A stretch of 64,000 nucleotides of DNA from Quercus robur (taxonomy: Eukaryota; Streptophyta; Magnoliopsida; Fagales; Fagaceae). Shown piece by piece: positions 54,336 through 64,000 of the stretch (positions are counted from its first letter, which is position 1; each line of letters opens with the position of its first letter). The stretch lies in NCBI RefSeq assembly GCF_932294415.1, contig NC_065542.1, forward strand, positions 54,184,406 to 54,248,405. Reading direction: 5' to 3'. The notes under the pieces are model-generated. The model was given only the letters and a program-made list of their open reading frames with translations, did no database searches and had not been told where the DNA came from. A program made the position numbers and the translations under genes.

Positions 54336-55039
54336 AATTAATACAACATATAGAGACACAGTTTAACCCAAAAGGCCTAAGCCCAATGGGTATGTGTTCA
54401 ATTATGTTATATTAACCACTCATTCTTCTTATATTTATTCAATGTGGGACTTTACTCACATGTGTAATCTAACAAATCTCCCCCTCACGTGTGAGTCTGC
54501 CTCTTTATGGGCTTCAAGACCTCTTTATGGGCCATGAATAAGTCCTACTCACTCCCCCTTGCCTAATGGCTTTTCACTTCATCAGCGCGTCATCCATGGG
54601 TCTCTCATACGCTATTTATGGGAACCATGTGTCAACCCCGCACGCACATCCATGGAAACCCCGTACGTCCATGTCCATAGGAACCTCGCACCACACCATT
54701 ATTTAACACCATTAGCAATATTCCTTTGTTGGGCTTTTTTTTCTTTTTTCTTCTCCAGGATCTTTATGTGTGGGCCATTTAGGCTTTCTCTATCCCCGCT
54801 GGGTAGGGACCATGAACACCTCACTACCTTCGCTGCATACCACCATGGGCTCTAATACCACTTGTCGAGGGAATAAACACTTTGGAGAGCTTCCTTTAGT
54901 AATTAATATAACATATAGAGACACACTTTAACCCAAAAGGCCTAAGCCCAATGGGTATGTGCTCAATTATGTTGTATTAACCACTCATTCTTCTCATATT
55001 TATTCAATGTGGGACTTCACTCACACGTGTAACCCAACA
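54336..55039 (-). mobile_element. TRIM (miniature LTR retroelement), left LTR truncated
   Basis: Direct repeats at 54336-54474 and 54863-55039 share about 135 bp. The full one is 177 bp with TGTC...AACA plus-strand edges (minus: TGTTGGGTTACAC...CTCGACA). On the minus strand the internal part begins with TGGTATTAGAGC, complementary to initiator tRNA-Met (primer site, plus 54849-54860), and ends with a polypurine tract GTGAGGGGGAGA next to the other LTR. The 388-bp interior has no coding content. The left LTR lacks about 38 bp of its outer end. Confidence 0.85.
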
Positions 55040-55081
55040 TTCTCTTCCATCGAAAACACAGAGACTAAAATAGAGCTTACT

Positions 55082-55789
55082 ATGGAGAGCAGTAGTACCA
55101 CTAAAGTATCGTTTATTCTCATTTTCTTCCTCGTGGCATTTCTTGTAAGAACTAAAGGAAGAAATGAAGTGCCATTGAAAAATGAGAACTGCCAAACTCA
55201 GCATTTCTTGGGTGGGCCTTTTGTTGGATGCCCTTCCTATGCGCCGAGGTTTGGATTCACATGTTGTATTTTCATTCCTATTGGGCCTAATCCTGGTGGT
55301 CCTAATCCTGGAGGACCTAATCCTAATGGCCCTAATCCTAGCGAACCTAATCTTGGCGAATCATATCATGGTGGATCATTTGGCTTTGGTCTTGGAGGAG
55401 GCAATCCTAGTCTTGGAGGACCTAATCCTGGCAGGCCTAATCCTAGTAAATCGTATGGCTTTGGTCCTAGAGGAGGTAATCCTGGTTCTAGAGGAATCCC
55501 AACCCTTGGTGGGCCTAATCTTGAAGGACCCAATCCTGGGGGGCCTAATCCTAGCGGATCTAGACCTAGCAGGCCTAATCTTGGCAGATCGTATGGCTTT
55601 GGTCCTGGAGGAGGCATTCCTGGTTCTAGAGGAATCCCAAACCCTGGTGGACCCAACCCTAGTGGGCCTAATCCTGGAGAACCCAATCCTGGTGGACCTA
55701 GTCCTAGTGGACCTAGTCCTGGTGGATCGTATGTCTTTGGTCCTAGAGGAGGCATTTCTAGTTCTAAAGAAATCCCAAAACCCTGGTGA
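55082..55789 (+). CDS. Secreted Pro/Gly-rich repeat protein, copy C
   Basis: The start MESSSTTKVSFILIFFLVAF is a signal peptide like those of copies A and B, and the ATG follows a 42-bp leader of the same length as in copy B. A short mature part has four Cys (NCQTQHFLGGPFVGCPSYAP, then FTCCIFIPIG). The rest is repeats of GPNPGGPNPSGPNP type, each block ending SYGFGPRGGNPGSRGIPNP or similar. The frame stops at TGA 55787-55789. One extra A in the run near 55780 ends it early, because the same repeats go on in the next frame (GGPSLGKSYGFGPGGGIPSF) to TGA 56024-56026. So the ancestral protein was probably about 314 residues. The composition suggests a cell-wall or extracellular structural protein; this is inference. 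Confidence 0.7.
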   Translation: MESSSTTKVSFILIFFLVAFLVRTKGRNEVPLKNENCQTQHFLGGPFVGCPSYAPRFGFTCCIFIPIGPNPGGPNPGGPNPNGPNPSEPNLGESYHGGSFGFGLGGGNPSLGGPNPGRPNPSKSYGFGPRGGNPGSRGIPTLGGPNLEGPNPGGPNPSGSRPSRPNLGRSYGFGPGGGIPGSRGIPNPGGPNPSGPNPGEPNPGGPSPSGPSPGGSYVFGPRGGISSSKEIPKPW

Positions 55790-56026
55790 TCTCAATCCTA
55801 GTGGGCCTAATCTTGGAGGACCTAGTCTTGGTAAGTCATATGGCTTTGGCCCTGGAGGAGGTATTCCTAGTTTTGGAGGAATCCCAAGCCCTAGTAGGCC
55901 TAATCCTAGAAGGCCTAATCCTAGGGGATCTAATGGTTTTGGTCCTAGAGGAGGCAATCCTAGTTCTGGAGGAACCCCAAACCCTAGCAAACCAAATCCT
56001 AATGGACCATATGGTTTTGGTCCTTG
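55790..56026 (+). pseudogene. Out-of-frame 3' part of copy C
   Basis: This carries the last two or three repeat blocks (SYGFGPGGGIPSFGGIPSPS; NGFGPRGGNPSSGGTPNP; PYGFGP) in the +1 frame relative to the gene start. It ends at TGA 56024-56026. It is untranslated unless the frame is restored. Confidence 0.7.
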
Positions 56027-57012
56027 AGGTATCTCAAACCCCAGTGGGTCAAAACACAAAGGTGCAAAGCATCATTCCTAAAGCCAATGATGGGACAAAT
56101 GGCAAATCTCCATAACTAAAATAATATCCTCGTCCTATCTGATACATGTCTTTATGTAAGATAATAAAATCAAAACCAATATACATATCCATATATCCTT
56201 CATATAAAATAAGGACACTTACATACGGTTCAGCTGTTGTGGGAATGTGTTATCTTTGTGTTTTCTGCCATGTAATGGCATGGTAATGAAAGTGATTTTG
56301 AATCTTTTAATATATTTTTAAAACTCTCTCTATCTTTCTCTCTCTCAAACTAAGTTGAGACCCATTAATGAAGACATTTTTTGCATTATGGATTTAAGTT
56401 TTATCATATCCAGAAAAAAATAAATAAAGAAATAAATCTCATAAAGAAATAAGTAGGCTCTGAACACTCAATCAAGACATGGGACCAATTTTTATGATAA
56501 ATTATCCAAACGGAATTTTTTGTAAAAATAGTTGGTAGAAATAAGCTTATAATAAGACATGACAGAAAGTTGTGATACTTTAGACAATGAATGACTCCAG
56601 AAAAATTATGTGCTTCCATGATTGGTTTTTACACTCAAGTCATCGACCACATCAAGGATCCGTATAATTCCATTGGCTAAACTCCTCTATAGTCTAGTTT
56701 TGGCCAGTTTCATGTAACAAGGACACCGCATCTATAGTTAATTTAGTGACTTTGAACTATATTGTCTGTTATTAGACGACCTTATTTTGGGCTAACGCCT
56801 GTGTTAAATGGTGTCAAATGTTTCTTCTATTGGTAGCAGGAAAAAAAAGTAATTTTAAAAATAAAAATAAAAAATCCCACCAAGATTATATCCACAGGTT
56901 GTGGCCCTTAAATTTTTAGAAGCATGGATATTCCATCTCCTTTGAACTCTTTGCTTCAAACTCTCTAATTAGTTGAGTTAATTATGATCAAGAATTTGAC
57001 CTTCAGCTAGCC

Positions 57013-57074
<62 letters not shown>

Positions 57075-58825
57075 AGAAATAAACTAACTGCTAAATATAC
57101 ACACTTAATTACACTTTCTCACTAAGCTCAAACACATTACTTAATCCAAAGTACCACTACAAAATGCCCTAGATAGCCTTCTATATTGATCTAGGTGTTT
57201 TGTCTCAACAATCAAAGCAAAAGTTTTTTTGCGCATTCAACTGCAAGTTGTTTGGATTCTCTCATATCAATAATGGTTGAATTTCTTATAAGTTTTAATC
57301 ATCACATTTAGCATGTTCTATATTGCTTCAAAATTCGAATATAGTCTAGGGTGATCTCTATAGAAGGAAGTTCACAGAACTACAATAGGAAAAAAAAATG
57401 TTGATTATTATCATGTTTAGCATGGAAGTCTTGCACCCTTGTCTTTCCGGATGACATGGGTGATAAATTACCTAAGCCCATGTTAAATATACATGGAAGA
57501 AAATTGTCGATATGCAACTTGTTGCCCGAGTCCAAATCAAGGTTGTCCAATGCACACCCAAACCTAAGAGTCCACCCAACTCAAACGTACCCAAGTTGAC
57601 TACCACTCAATTCAAGTGTAAATAGTTAGTCAACGACAAGTTCTCATCCATGTAACCAAATGATCTCAAGACAAATGGCGTGAATCTAGAAACTCGATTA
57701 ATCCAACCCCATGTAACCAAATGATCTCAAAACAAATGGCGTGAATCTAGAAACTCGATTAATCCAACCCACCTAAAATTGTCAATTTTTAAAACTACAA
57801 ATTCTTTAATAAATGTTTTAATATAAAAATTTAGAATAAAGTCAAAAGTGGGTTTAAGTTTAACAATAACTTTTTATCAAAAACTGGCAAAAACATTAAA
57901 TTGGAAACTACCATTAACTTGAGGGATTAGGGACTAAATTATCAAGAATGAAACTTAGGAGATAAAAATAATAATTCACCAAATTTATAAAATGTAATTT
58001 GAATTTTTGCCCCAAAAAAAATTAATAATAAATTCCAATCTCTAGAACAGGTCATACAATTTTTCAATCATCTTAATTCACCGAAATCCAGTTTATCAAC
58101 TCTAGCCCTCACCAACTTTGCCATACAAATGACCAACTCGTTAGTTGTTTTCAGTTCTACAAGCTTCTTTTTCTTTCGAACCAAAGAGATTAGTCAAGGT
58201 CAACTTTTCGTGATAAGCCTACACCCCTTGTTCATTGTATCCGGACACGCACTCCAAACTCCAGTATTCTATTCTATAGTCTTTAGGTCCTCAGCCGCCT
58301 ATATTGACCCATGCCTCCTCTCGCATCAAATAGCAAACTTTTCTGTCTCTTGTTACTTGTAAATTTTCTTGAGATTTTTTAATAAAAAAATTTGTTCCAA
58401 TTAGATTATGCATGTTTTTTTAAATACTTGTATCAATACAATTAGATTAGACGATTCCAACTGGTTGATTTTGTTGGGATTCGGGAGAGAGAATCACCCT
58501 TCTTTTTTTTCCTCTTTTCTATGATAAATAAAATAAGGTTTTTGATGTGAACTTATCGACCCCACAACCATTGCAAAAAATAGTTTCCATTAAAACCTTA
58601 CTATAACTATCACCTAAACCGCTCCTCACTAAGTACTAGGAGAAAGATTTCTACCTTCAAACTATAACCCCATGTGATGAGAATTCAAATCTGGAATTAT
58701 AAAATCCATTTATGAAAATGAAAAACTCACTGCTGCATCTAGAAGAGAAAGGGATGGAAAAGTTTCCATATGCATGAAAGTTTTTCTTATAACGGGGTTT
58801 ATGCTCTACTCATTTGAATTATAAG
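56027..58825. other. 3' flank of copy C and intergenic DNA
   Basis: Polyadenylation-like AATAAAATC lies near 56163. A TA microsatellite runs from about 57018 to 57072. A 61-bp tandem pair (CATGTAACCAAATGATCTCA) lies at 57649-57709 and 57710-57770 with one or two differences. No gene was recognised. Confidence 0.55.
57649..57770. repeat. 61-bp tandem duplication
   Basis: Two adjacent near-exact copies, the first starting at 57649 and the second at 57710. Confidence 0.85.
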
Positions 58826-59023
58826 GGTGTGTTTAGATACAATTTATTTAGTTGAAATTGAAAAATTATTTCTAAAATTACTGTAAGCAAAAAAAAAAGT
58901 TGATTGAAATAATACAGTGAAATCTATAAATAGTGTCAAAAAAAATATAATGAAACTCATAAATAATAGCAAAAATAAATTAAATAGTAAATTATTTTTC
59001 ATTTTTACCCAAACGCACACTAA
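58826..59023. mobile_element. MITE of hAT-like type
   Basis: The left end GGGTGTGTTTAGATAC and the right end, on the minus strand AGTGTGCGTTTGGG, are inverted repeats around an AT-rich interior of about 200 bp. The ends are imperfect and no clear duplicate was identified. Confidence 0.55.
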
Positions 59024-60619
59024 GTCTTACTTTCTCCAATCTCGGCTTCATAGTAGTAACTTTCTAATACCAAACAACCAATTATGCATACATATTAGTA
59101 CTCCTTAACTCCTTACTAATATACTAACTTCAATAGGGCTGCATAAAGATAAGTGGCACCCAACCCAAGCCACCTCGATCCTACTGGCCATTGCAAAGTA
59201 GAATATGGGATGCCAAAGTTTGTCCATGGACTTTTAAGATCCAACCATGGGAGGATGCAACACTTGCTACCTTCTCTTTTTCAACACATTACACCTACCA
59301 AGTCTAATCAACGATCCAAAGAGATGCGATCTTCCTCACACTACCCTTCTCGCAAACAAATCTAATCAACAATCCAAAGAGACCAGTTAATCAAATGGAG
59401 TCTGGCAACAACTTTTTCCGGTACCCCAAACACATTGCTCACCCTAGACTAAAAGATAAAAATTCTTAACTTGCATTAAATGGGAGATAGCTCTTGGAAC
59501 TAGTACAAATAAAGTGAGGCCAAGAGAGAGGTAAGGAAGGGAACGGTATAATACACAGTATTGCTTCATTGTAGGATATGAACTGTTTTGAGACTGACAG
59601 CGAAATCAACAAAGGCAATTTAGTTTCCTCTAGACTTGAAGAAATATAAATATAACTTAATATATATAACTCTACGACGCTCTGACATTCCAAACACTAA
59701 TTCCAATTAATACCTAAACAAGACGGCTTATACAGTACCAGATTTTAAACATCTAACGACATCAATAAAGATATATAAGCATACATTAAGGGGTTTATCC
59801 AACAAGAGTACCCACACTGTTCTTGACCGAACCCCACCATTGTCATTAGTAAAATTAGCTTGAACTACACAATATTTTTAGACAATTCCAGAAGTATGAA
59901 AGATTGTCTACTAACATGCCAAAACAATTGTTGCATTTCCCTTTCCCTCCAAGCATTTTGTATAAACCCTGTTGAAGGCAAAGGAGAAACACTGTATGTC
60001 AGCAATTTTGGACGAACATGCGTATAATTCCCAATCTTAATCAATGAGATTGAGAATGCACTATATGTCATCTTAAGCCCCTAAACCGAGGGAAAAATAT
60101 GGAGAAATAGGTTATATGTGTGCTGAAATATCATTTACTTTCTGTTTTCAAGTGAAACTTTGTTTCAGAGCACATACATGCATATTTCTCCAGACCATAA
60201 TCTTTTTTGAAATCTAGCTCATTCAATAAGGGAAAAAAACAAATAAATAAATAAAAACCTTTTAAAAGTTTCCATTTTCATCACCTATCAGGCTATCACC
60301 TACATACTGAAATAACCTTTTGGCACAATGGCACTACTACACTAAGGCATCAGTTCTTGGGGTAAATCATACACTTAGTAATTATATTTGGAAGTGATTT
60401 AGCATCCTAAAAAAAAATTCAAATAAATTTAAATCATTCCCCCCTTTGTTTAAAAGCCAATATTTGGCTGAGCACAAAAACCACACCATACATGTGCTAA
60501 ATACATGCATTATATTTCCAATCTGGCCATAACATGTTCACAAAAAGAGTGTAGTTATAACTGAAATGAAAAGTGGTGAATAAGTGGAAATACAGGTAAA
60601 GAGGAAGTTCGCTTATAGA
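59024..60619. other. Intergenic, no gene seen
   Basis: No coding frame with protein character on either strand. Confidence 0.5.
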
Positions 60620-60900
60620 TAGGGGTGACCCCTATTGATGAAAAAATGAGGAAAATTTACTAGAGATAGTTTGGTCACGTGCTGGGGAATGGGATTCACG
60701 CGCCAATGAAAAGTGAATTGATCCAAGCCAAAGAACAGGAAAATGTAAAGAAAGACCTAAATAATATTAGTAATAAATGACATGTTAATTAGGGAAGTCA
60801 CAAATAATATGATTTCGGATAAATGTGACTTGAACCCTGACTAGTCTATTGAGAATCCATAGCTGACACCAAAATTTTGAAATTAAGGCCTGGCCATTGT
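60620..60900 (+). pseudogene. RTE-type LINE 3' relic
   Basis: Broken plus-strand frames read VTPIDEKMRK, then FGHVLGNGIHAPMKSE and QENVKKDLNNI. These correspond to the VAPIEEKMRE, RWFGHV, APV and RPKKT order found near the C-terminus of plant RTE non-LTR elements. Many stops are present. Confidence 0.65.
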
Positions 60901-61332
60901 TCTAGTAGTTTTTGAGATTATCATCCTCATAGCTTATTCATCACCTATTAAAACCATCTTTTGAAATAATGTAACTACACTGAATCATCAATTCTTGTGG
61001 TAAATCATACAATTGCAAAGTTAATTTAACACCCTAAAAAAATTCAAATAAAATTTTACACTATCTTGCTTTCTTTAAAAGTTGGTATTTGATTGTGCAC
61101 TAACACACCTAAAGCAATTTGATTTTCACAAGATTTCATTTCTTTTCCTGAATGGATTTTAAACATAATTTGATGTTCACTATATTATATTTCCTTTCTA
61201 GTGTGCATGGCAGTACTACCAATACAAATGGTGCCATAAACATACACATTCCCCGCAATGTCCTAATCTGGCAGTACTATAAATTCAAAGAGATTGCACC
61301 TGAGAAAACTTACATAATCTAAAGCCTCAGCC
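60901..61332 (-). other. Probable 3' UTR / downstream flank of the RING gene
   Basis: Non-coding DNA after the minus-strand stop at 61333. The exact polyadenylation site cannot be fixed by eye. Confidence 0.4.
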
Positions 61333-64000
61333 TCAACTCAAACTGGTTGAAGGTAGAAAGACTCTAATGAGTTCTTTCACAGTGATATGTTTCCTACAGG
61401 TGGGGCATTTACTCTGCGCACTTATTGCAGTCTTAATACATGTCTTGCAGAATATGTGACCACACCTTGTCGACATTTCCTCAACTAATGCGCCCATGCA
61501 AATTGGACAGCTAAAAGTAGGCTCCTTTGGTGGTGGTGGAGGCGGCTTTAGCACCCTCTCTCTCTGCAAATAAAATATTAGAGTCAAACTTTAATCCCAA
61601 ACAGGCAGACCAAAGCACATCAATTCTGTGACAACTATTTAGCAATGCAACTCTAAACAAATCAAACAGTAGAAGCTCTAAATTAAACAAAGTTTAGATA
61701 CTTCTTGTCCACAATATAACTTGAAAGTCCAATAAGTATTATATTGAATGGCTCATAACTAGTGTCTAACATTCCAAGAAGAAAATGGATGCATCATGAA
61801 CTCAATCTGGAATGGCTTTTGAAATCACTTAAAACAGAAATTTTATTAACAATGTGGAGATCACTTACTGCATCTGTGCCATCAACCATGTCAAACATGG
61901 CATCAAATGGTGGCTAGATGGTATAGGTGCCCGCACACATTCCAGATGTGTATGATAAAAAGAGATGCATATTCAACTTTCATAGGCTTATTTGTAAGTT
62001 ATGAAGCATACACCAAGATGCACTGCATTAAATTAGTTTCAAAGTTGCAAAGGACATGTGTACCTTACAGTTGCAATGTCTCGTGAAACAAAACCTTAGA
62101 TCAGATCAAAATCAAGCATATTTAGATGCAGACCCAACTAACCAAACACATTCTTGTAAAAGACAGGCATTCAACTTCGTTGTAACAAAAATCATTTCTG
62201 CGATACTAACCACTTTTTACTCCTTGAATTTATTACCAGTTTAATGGACCCGAAAGCCATACACTACATGTATTTTAACTCAAGAATTTTTACAGCAATG
62301 GCAACTTCAGTTATATTACTTAAGCCATTAGTTTTATTTTTCAAAAAAAAAAATGGGAACATGTAGATATGTCTTCATTACAGAGATGAGGATAAAAGTT
62401 TCAGCAAATACAGGAACAGAGATATAAAAACGGAAACATAAACCATTACGGTCAACCCAAAAACATAAAATTAATAATTAATCAAATGATGATAAAATAA
62501 TATAACATATAACAAGAAGGATTGCTATTACCGTAGAGCTGCCACTGCTTTCCAAATTAATAAAATCATCACTATTGACAATTGCTGGGTCCGGTGGAGC
62601 TCTTCTACGCTTGCGATTATTCTGGGTAACCCTAGTCCTTTCTTCTGTAGTGATCCAAGAGAGAGAGAAAAAGACGTGAGTAACGCTTGAAATACCAAAT
62701 AAATATATGGATGCAGCTTAGAACAAAATGACCAATAGCCAATTTGGCAGCAAAAACATAATAAACATAGAGACAGAATGGGGCAACTATAAATTGATAG
62801 AAGGTCCAGCTCATTTGGTATCAAAGGCTCTTTAAAGATAGAATCCTGAAAAACAAGGCCATTCAAATATAAATAAAGAATTAATCAAACATGTTTTTTA
62901 AATTATATAGGGTAGTCAAATATAACATTGATCGTTTCTGTAACTCAAAACATAATGCTTCTCTCCCACCAAAAGCACACAAGAAATAAGGAAACCCCAG
63001 GATTCTACCCTTACTTCTCATAAGTTGCTCAATTAGAAATAAGTAAGTTCCATCAATGGTACAACAGAAAGTAGTGACTCAAAACAAAAACACAAAATGC
63101 ATATACACAGAAGAATGGTGATGAAAAGACTCATCTCTCTAAAGTGTACATTAAATCCAACTACTGATACCCTCTTTGTATATTCAGCTCCCCTTTTAGC
63201 TATTTTCTTCTTTTATAACTATGATAAAGGAAAGGGCAAGACAGAAAGAAAGATTCTGTTTTCTTTTTGTCCTACAGAAAGTCAATCCTGTCATGGCAAA
63301 GGCATTATTATATATATAAAGAGCATAGTTTCAAGGGAAAAATAGAACAATAACATCTTAGGCCAAAACCTTCAGGATATCAGCTATGGACAAGATCATC
63401 AATAGACCAATTGAGATTAGCCACTAGGGGACACCCCAACTTCTATCTAACAGAAAGATTCATAAAAAAGTGACTAAATTTTACATTGATCATCAACGTG
63501 TCACAACCCTCTTCCTTGTTTCAAACTTGGGACGACTGATTGGGGGGAAAAATATACAACACTAAGTACTGTATAGCACAACAGAATAACAGAATATCCA
63601 TAAGCCTCCAACTATGAAAGAGCAAAAATAACAGAATTAAGGTTACCTAATTCTACATCCACAACAGTCCTCAAATGGTTCCTTCTGGAATTGTTTTTGG
63701 CCTAACAAGAAAAATTACAGAGTTAGCAAGATTAGTTGAAAAACTATTGAACCACAAATACTTAAAAAAATAAAATAAAAAATAAAACAAAATGTAACAA
63801 AATGACACAAAACCAAAGAGGCATACTTGAGCAAAAGCCGTGGGGGAGGATTCAATAACATCATCATCAAAGGCTTCCACATCAATAGTAGCAGGTGGTA
63901 CAGACTGACCCACTTGACCAGCTTGAGTTTCATTATGCCCCACTTGAGTCGAAGTCCCCTCCTGGTCCCGATTCTCACTAGGTGGTGCACTGTTGAGGTC
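61333..64000 (-). CDS. RNF4-like C3HC4 RING E3 ubiquitin ligase, 5' end outside window
   Basis: Five exons with GT/AG borders on the minus strand keep one frame: 63827 to the right edge, 63647-63701, 62532-62644, 61869-61913 and 61333-61563. They give 205 residues, with the N-terminus missing. The order is an acidic part DLNSAPPSENRDQEGTS; VPPATIDVEAFDDDVIESSP; a basic part AKNNSRRNHLRTVVDVELEE; RKRRRAPPDPAIVNSDDFIN; a Pro run; and a C-terminal RING beginning CPICMGALVEEMSTRCGHIF. The RING spacing is C-x2-C-x11-C-x-H-x2-C-x2-C-x10-C-x2-C. TIDVEAFDDD and TVVDVELEE look like SUMO-interacting motifs, so a SUMO-targeted ubiquitin ligase in the nucleus is likely (inference from RNF4-type family knowledge). 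No lesion was seen, and this is the best-preserved host gene in the window. Confidence 0.9.

Larger units (their letters stand above)
52601..55081 (+). promoter_or_regulatory. Promoter region of copy C, split by two transposons
   Basis: Pieces of the family promoter are at 52640-52744 (CATGGGGTCATAAGG, ACCATTTGTGGCCATCAGAA), 54183-54335 (AATGGGCCATGCAAAATTAA, CACCGGCCACC, AAAAGTTGCC) and 55040-55081 (TTCTCTTCCATC leader, 42 bp to the ATG, the same length as in copy B). The segment that holds the TATA box in copies A and B, between GTTGC and TTCTCT, is absent here. Confidence 0.65.

Noticed and set aside
55366..56059. Long minus-strand and alternative plus-strand frames over the copy C repeats
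   Set aside because: They are mirror frames of the PNPGG repeat; only the frame with the signal peptide and matched leader is credible.
1..64000. CRISPR arrays, bacterial operons, rRNA or tRNA genes
   Set aside because: No regularly spaced repeats, Shine-Dalgarno-led gene strings or foldable tRNA cloverleaves were seen; the tRNA-like boxes belong to SINEs.

Overview
This window looks like nuclear DNA from a eudicot plant, probably a woody rosid. That is inferred from the TIR-class NLR architecture (a class absent from grasses), the very high transposon load, plant-type CACTA, Copia and LINE proteins, plant SINEs, and an AT-rich background with spliced genes. I cannot fix the species; an oak-like (Fagaceae) genome is only a guess. 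There is no bacterial, organellar or CRISPR content.

Layout: (1) 1-5.4 kb holds the 3' part of an intact Tnt1/Tork-like Copia element with its 3' LTR, inserted into an antisense LINE. (2) 5.4-10.4 kb is AT-rich and holds a tRNA-derived SINE, a 1.5 kb TIR-bounded non-autonomous element and a MITE. (3) 10.4-16.9 kb is a TNL-type disease-resistance gene (NB-ARC, LRR and C-JID exons) with no TIR exon in view, an MHV in place of MHD, and a frameshift in the LRR exon. (4) 17.3-20.1 kb is a broken minus-strand Copia carrying a GC-rich Mutator-like insert and a hAT-like insert that itself carries a 133-bp palindrome. (5) 20.1-21.4 kb is a partial second copy of the TNL 3' end, followed by a degenerate Copia gag. 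(6) 23.9-28.4 kb holds solo LTRs and foldback MITEs.

(7) 28.7-56.1 kb is a dispersed tandem array of small genes for short secreted proteins. They share a signal-peptide start (MEKTTKA in two copies), a TATA box about 67 bp before the ATG and TGGGCC-type promoter motifs. Copies lie at 30.8, 35.1 and 55.1 kb, with a fourth promoter relic at 33.5 kb. All three coding copies look frameshifted. The 3' UTR of the 35.1 kb copy is split by an antisense SINE, and that SINE is split by a complete 14.45 kb CACTA transposon (35561-50011). The CACTA element carries a damaged TNP2 transposase gene and an apparently intact second protein of the Transposase_24 type. The 55.1 kb copy encodes a Pro/Gly-rich repetitive secreted protein; its promoter was hit by a PIF/Harbinger-like element and by a TRIM retroelement that seems to have removed the TATA box.

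(8) 56-61.3 kb is mostly intergenic with a MITE, a tandem repeat and an RTE-type LINE relic. (9) 61.3-64 kb is the best-preserved host gene: the last five exons, minus strand, of an RNF4-like C3HC4 RING protein with candidate SUMO-interacting motifs, continuing beyond the right edge.

The main story is nested insertion. Target-site duplications readable by eye let the insertion order be reconstructed at several places.
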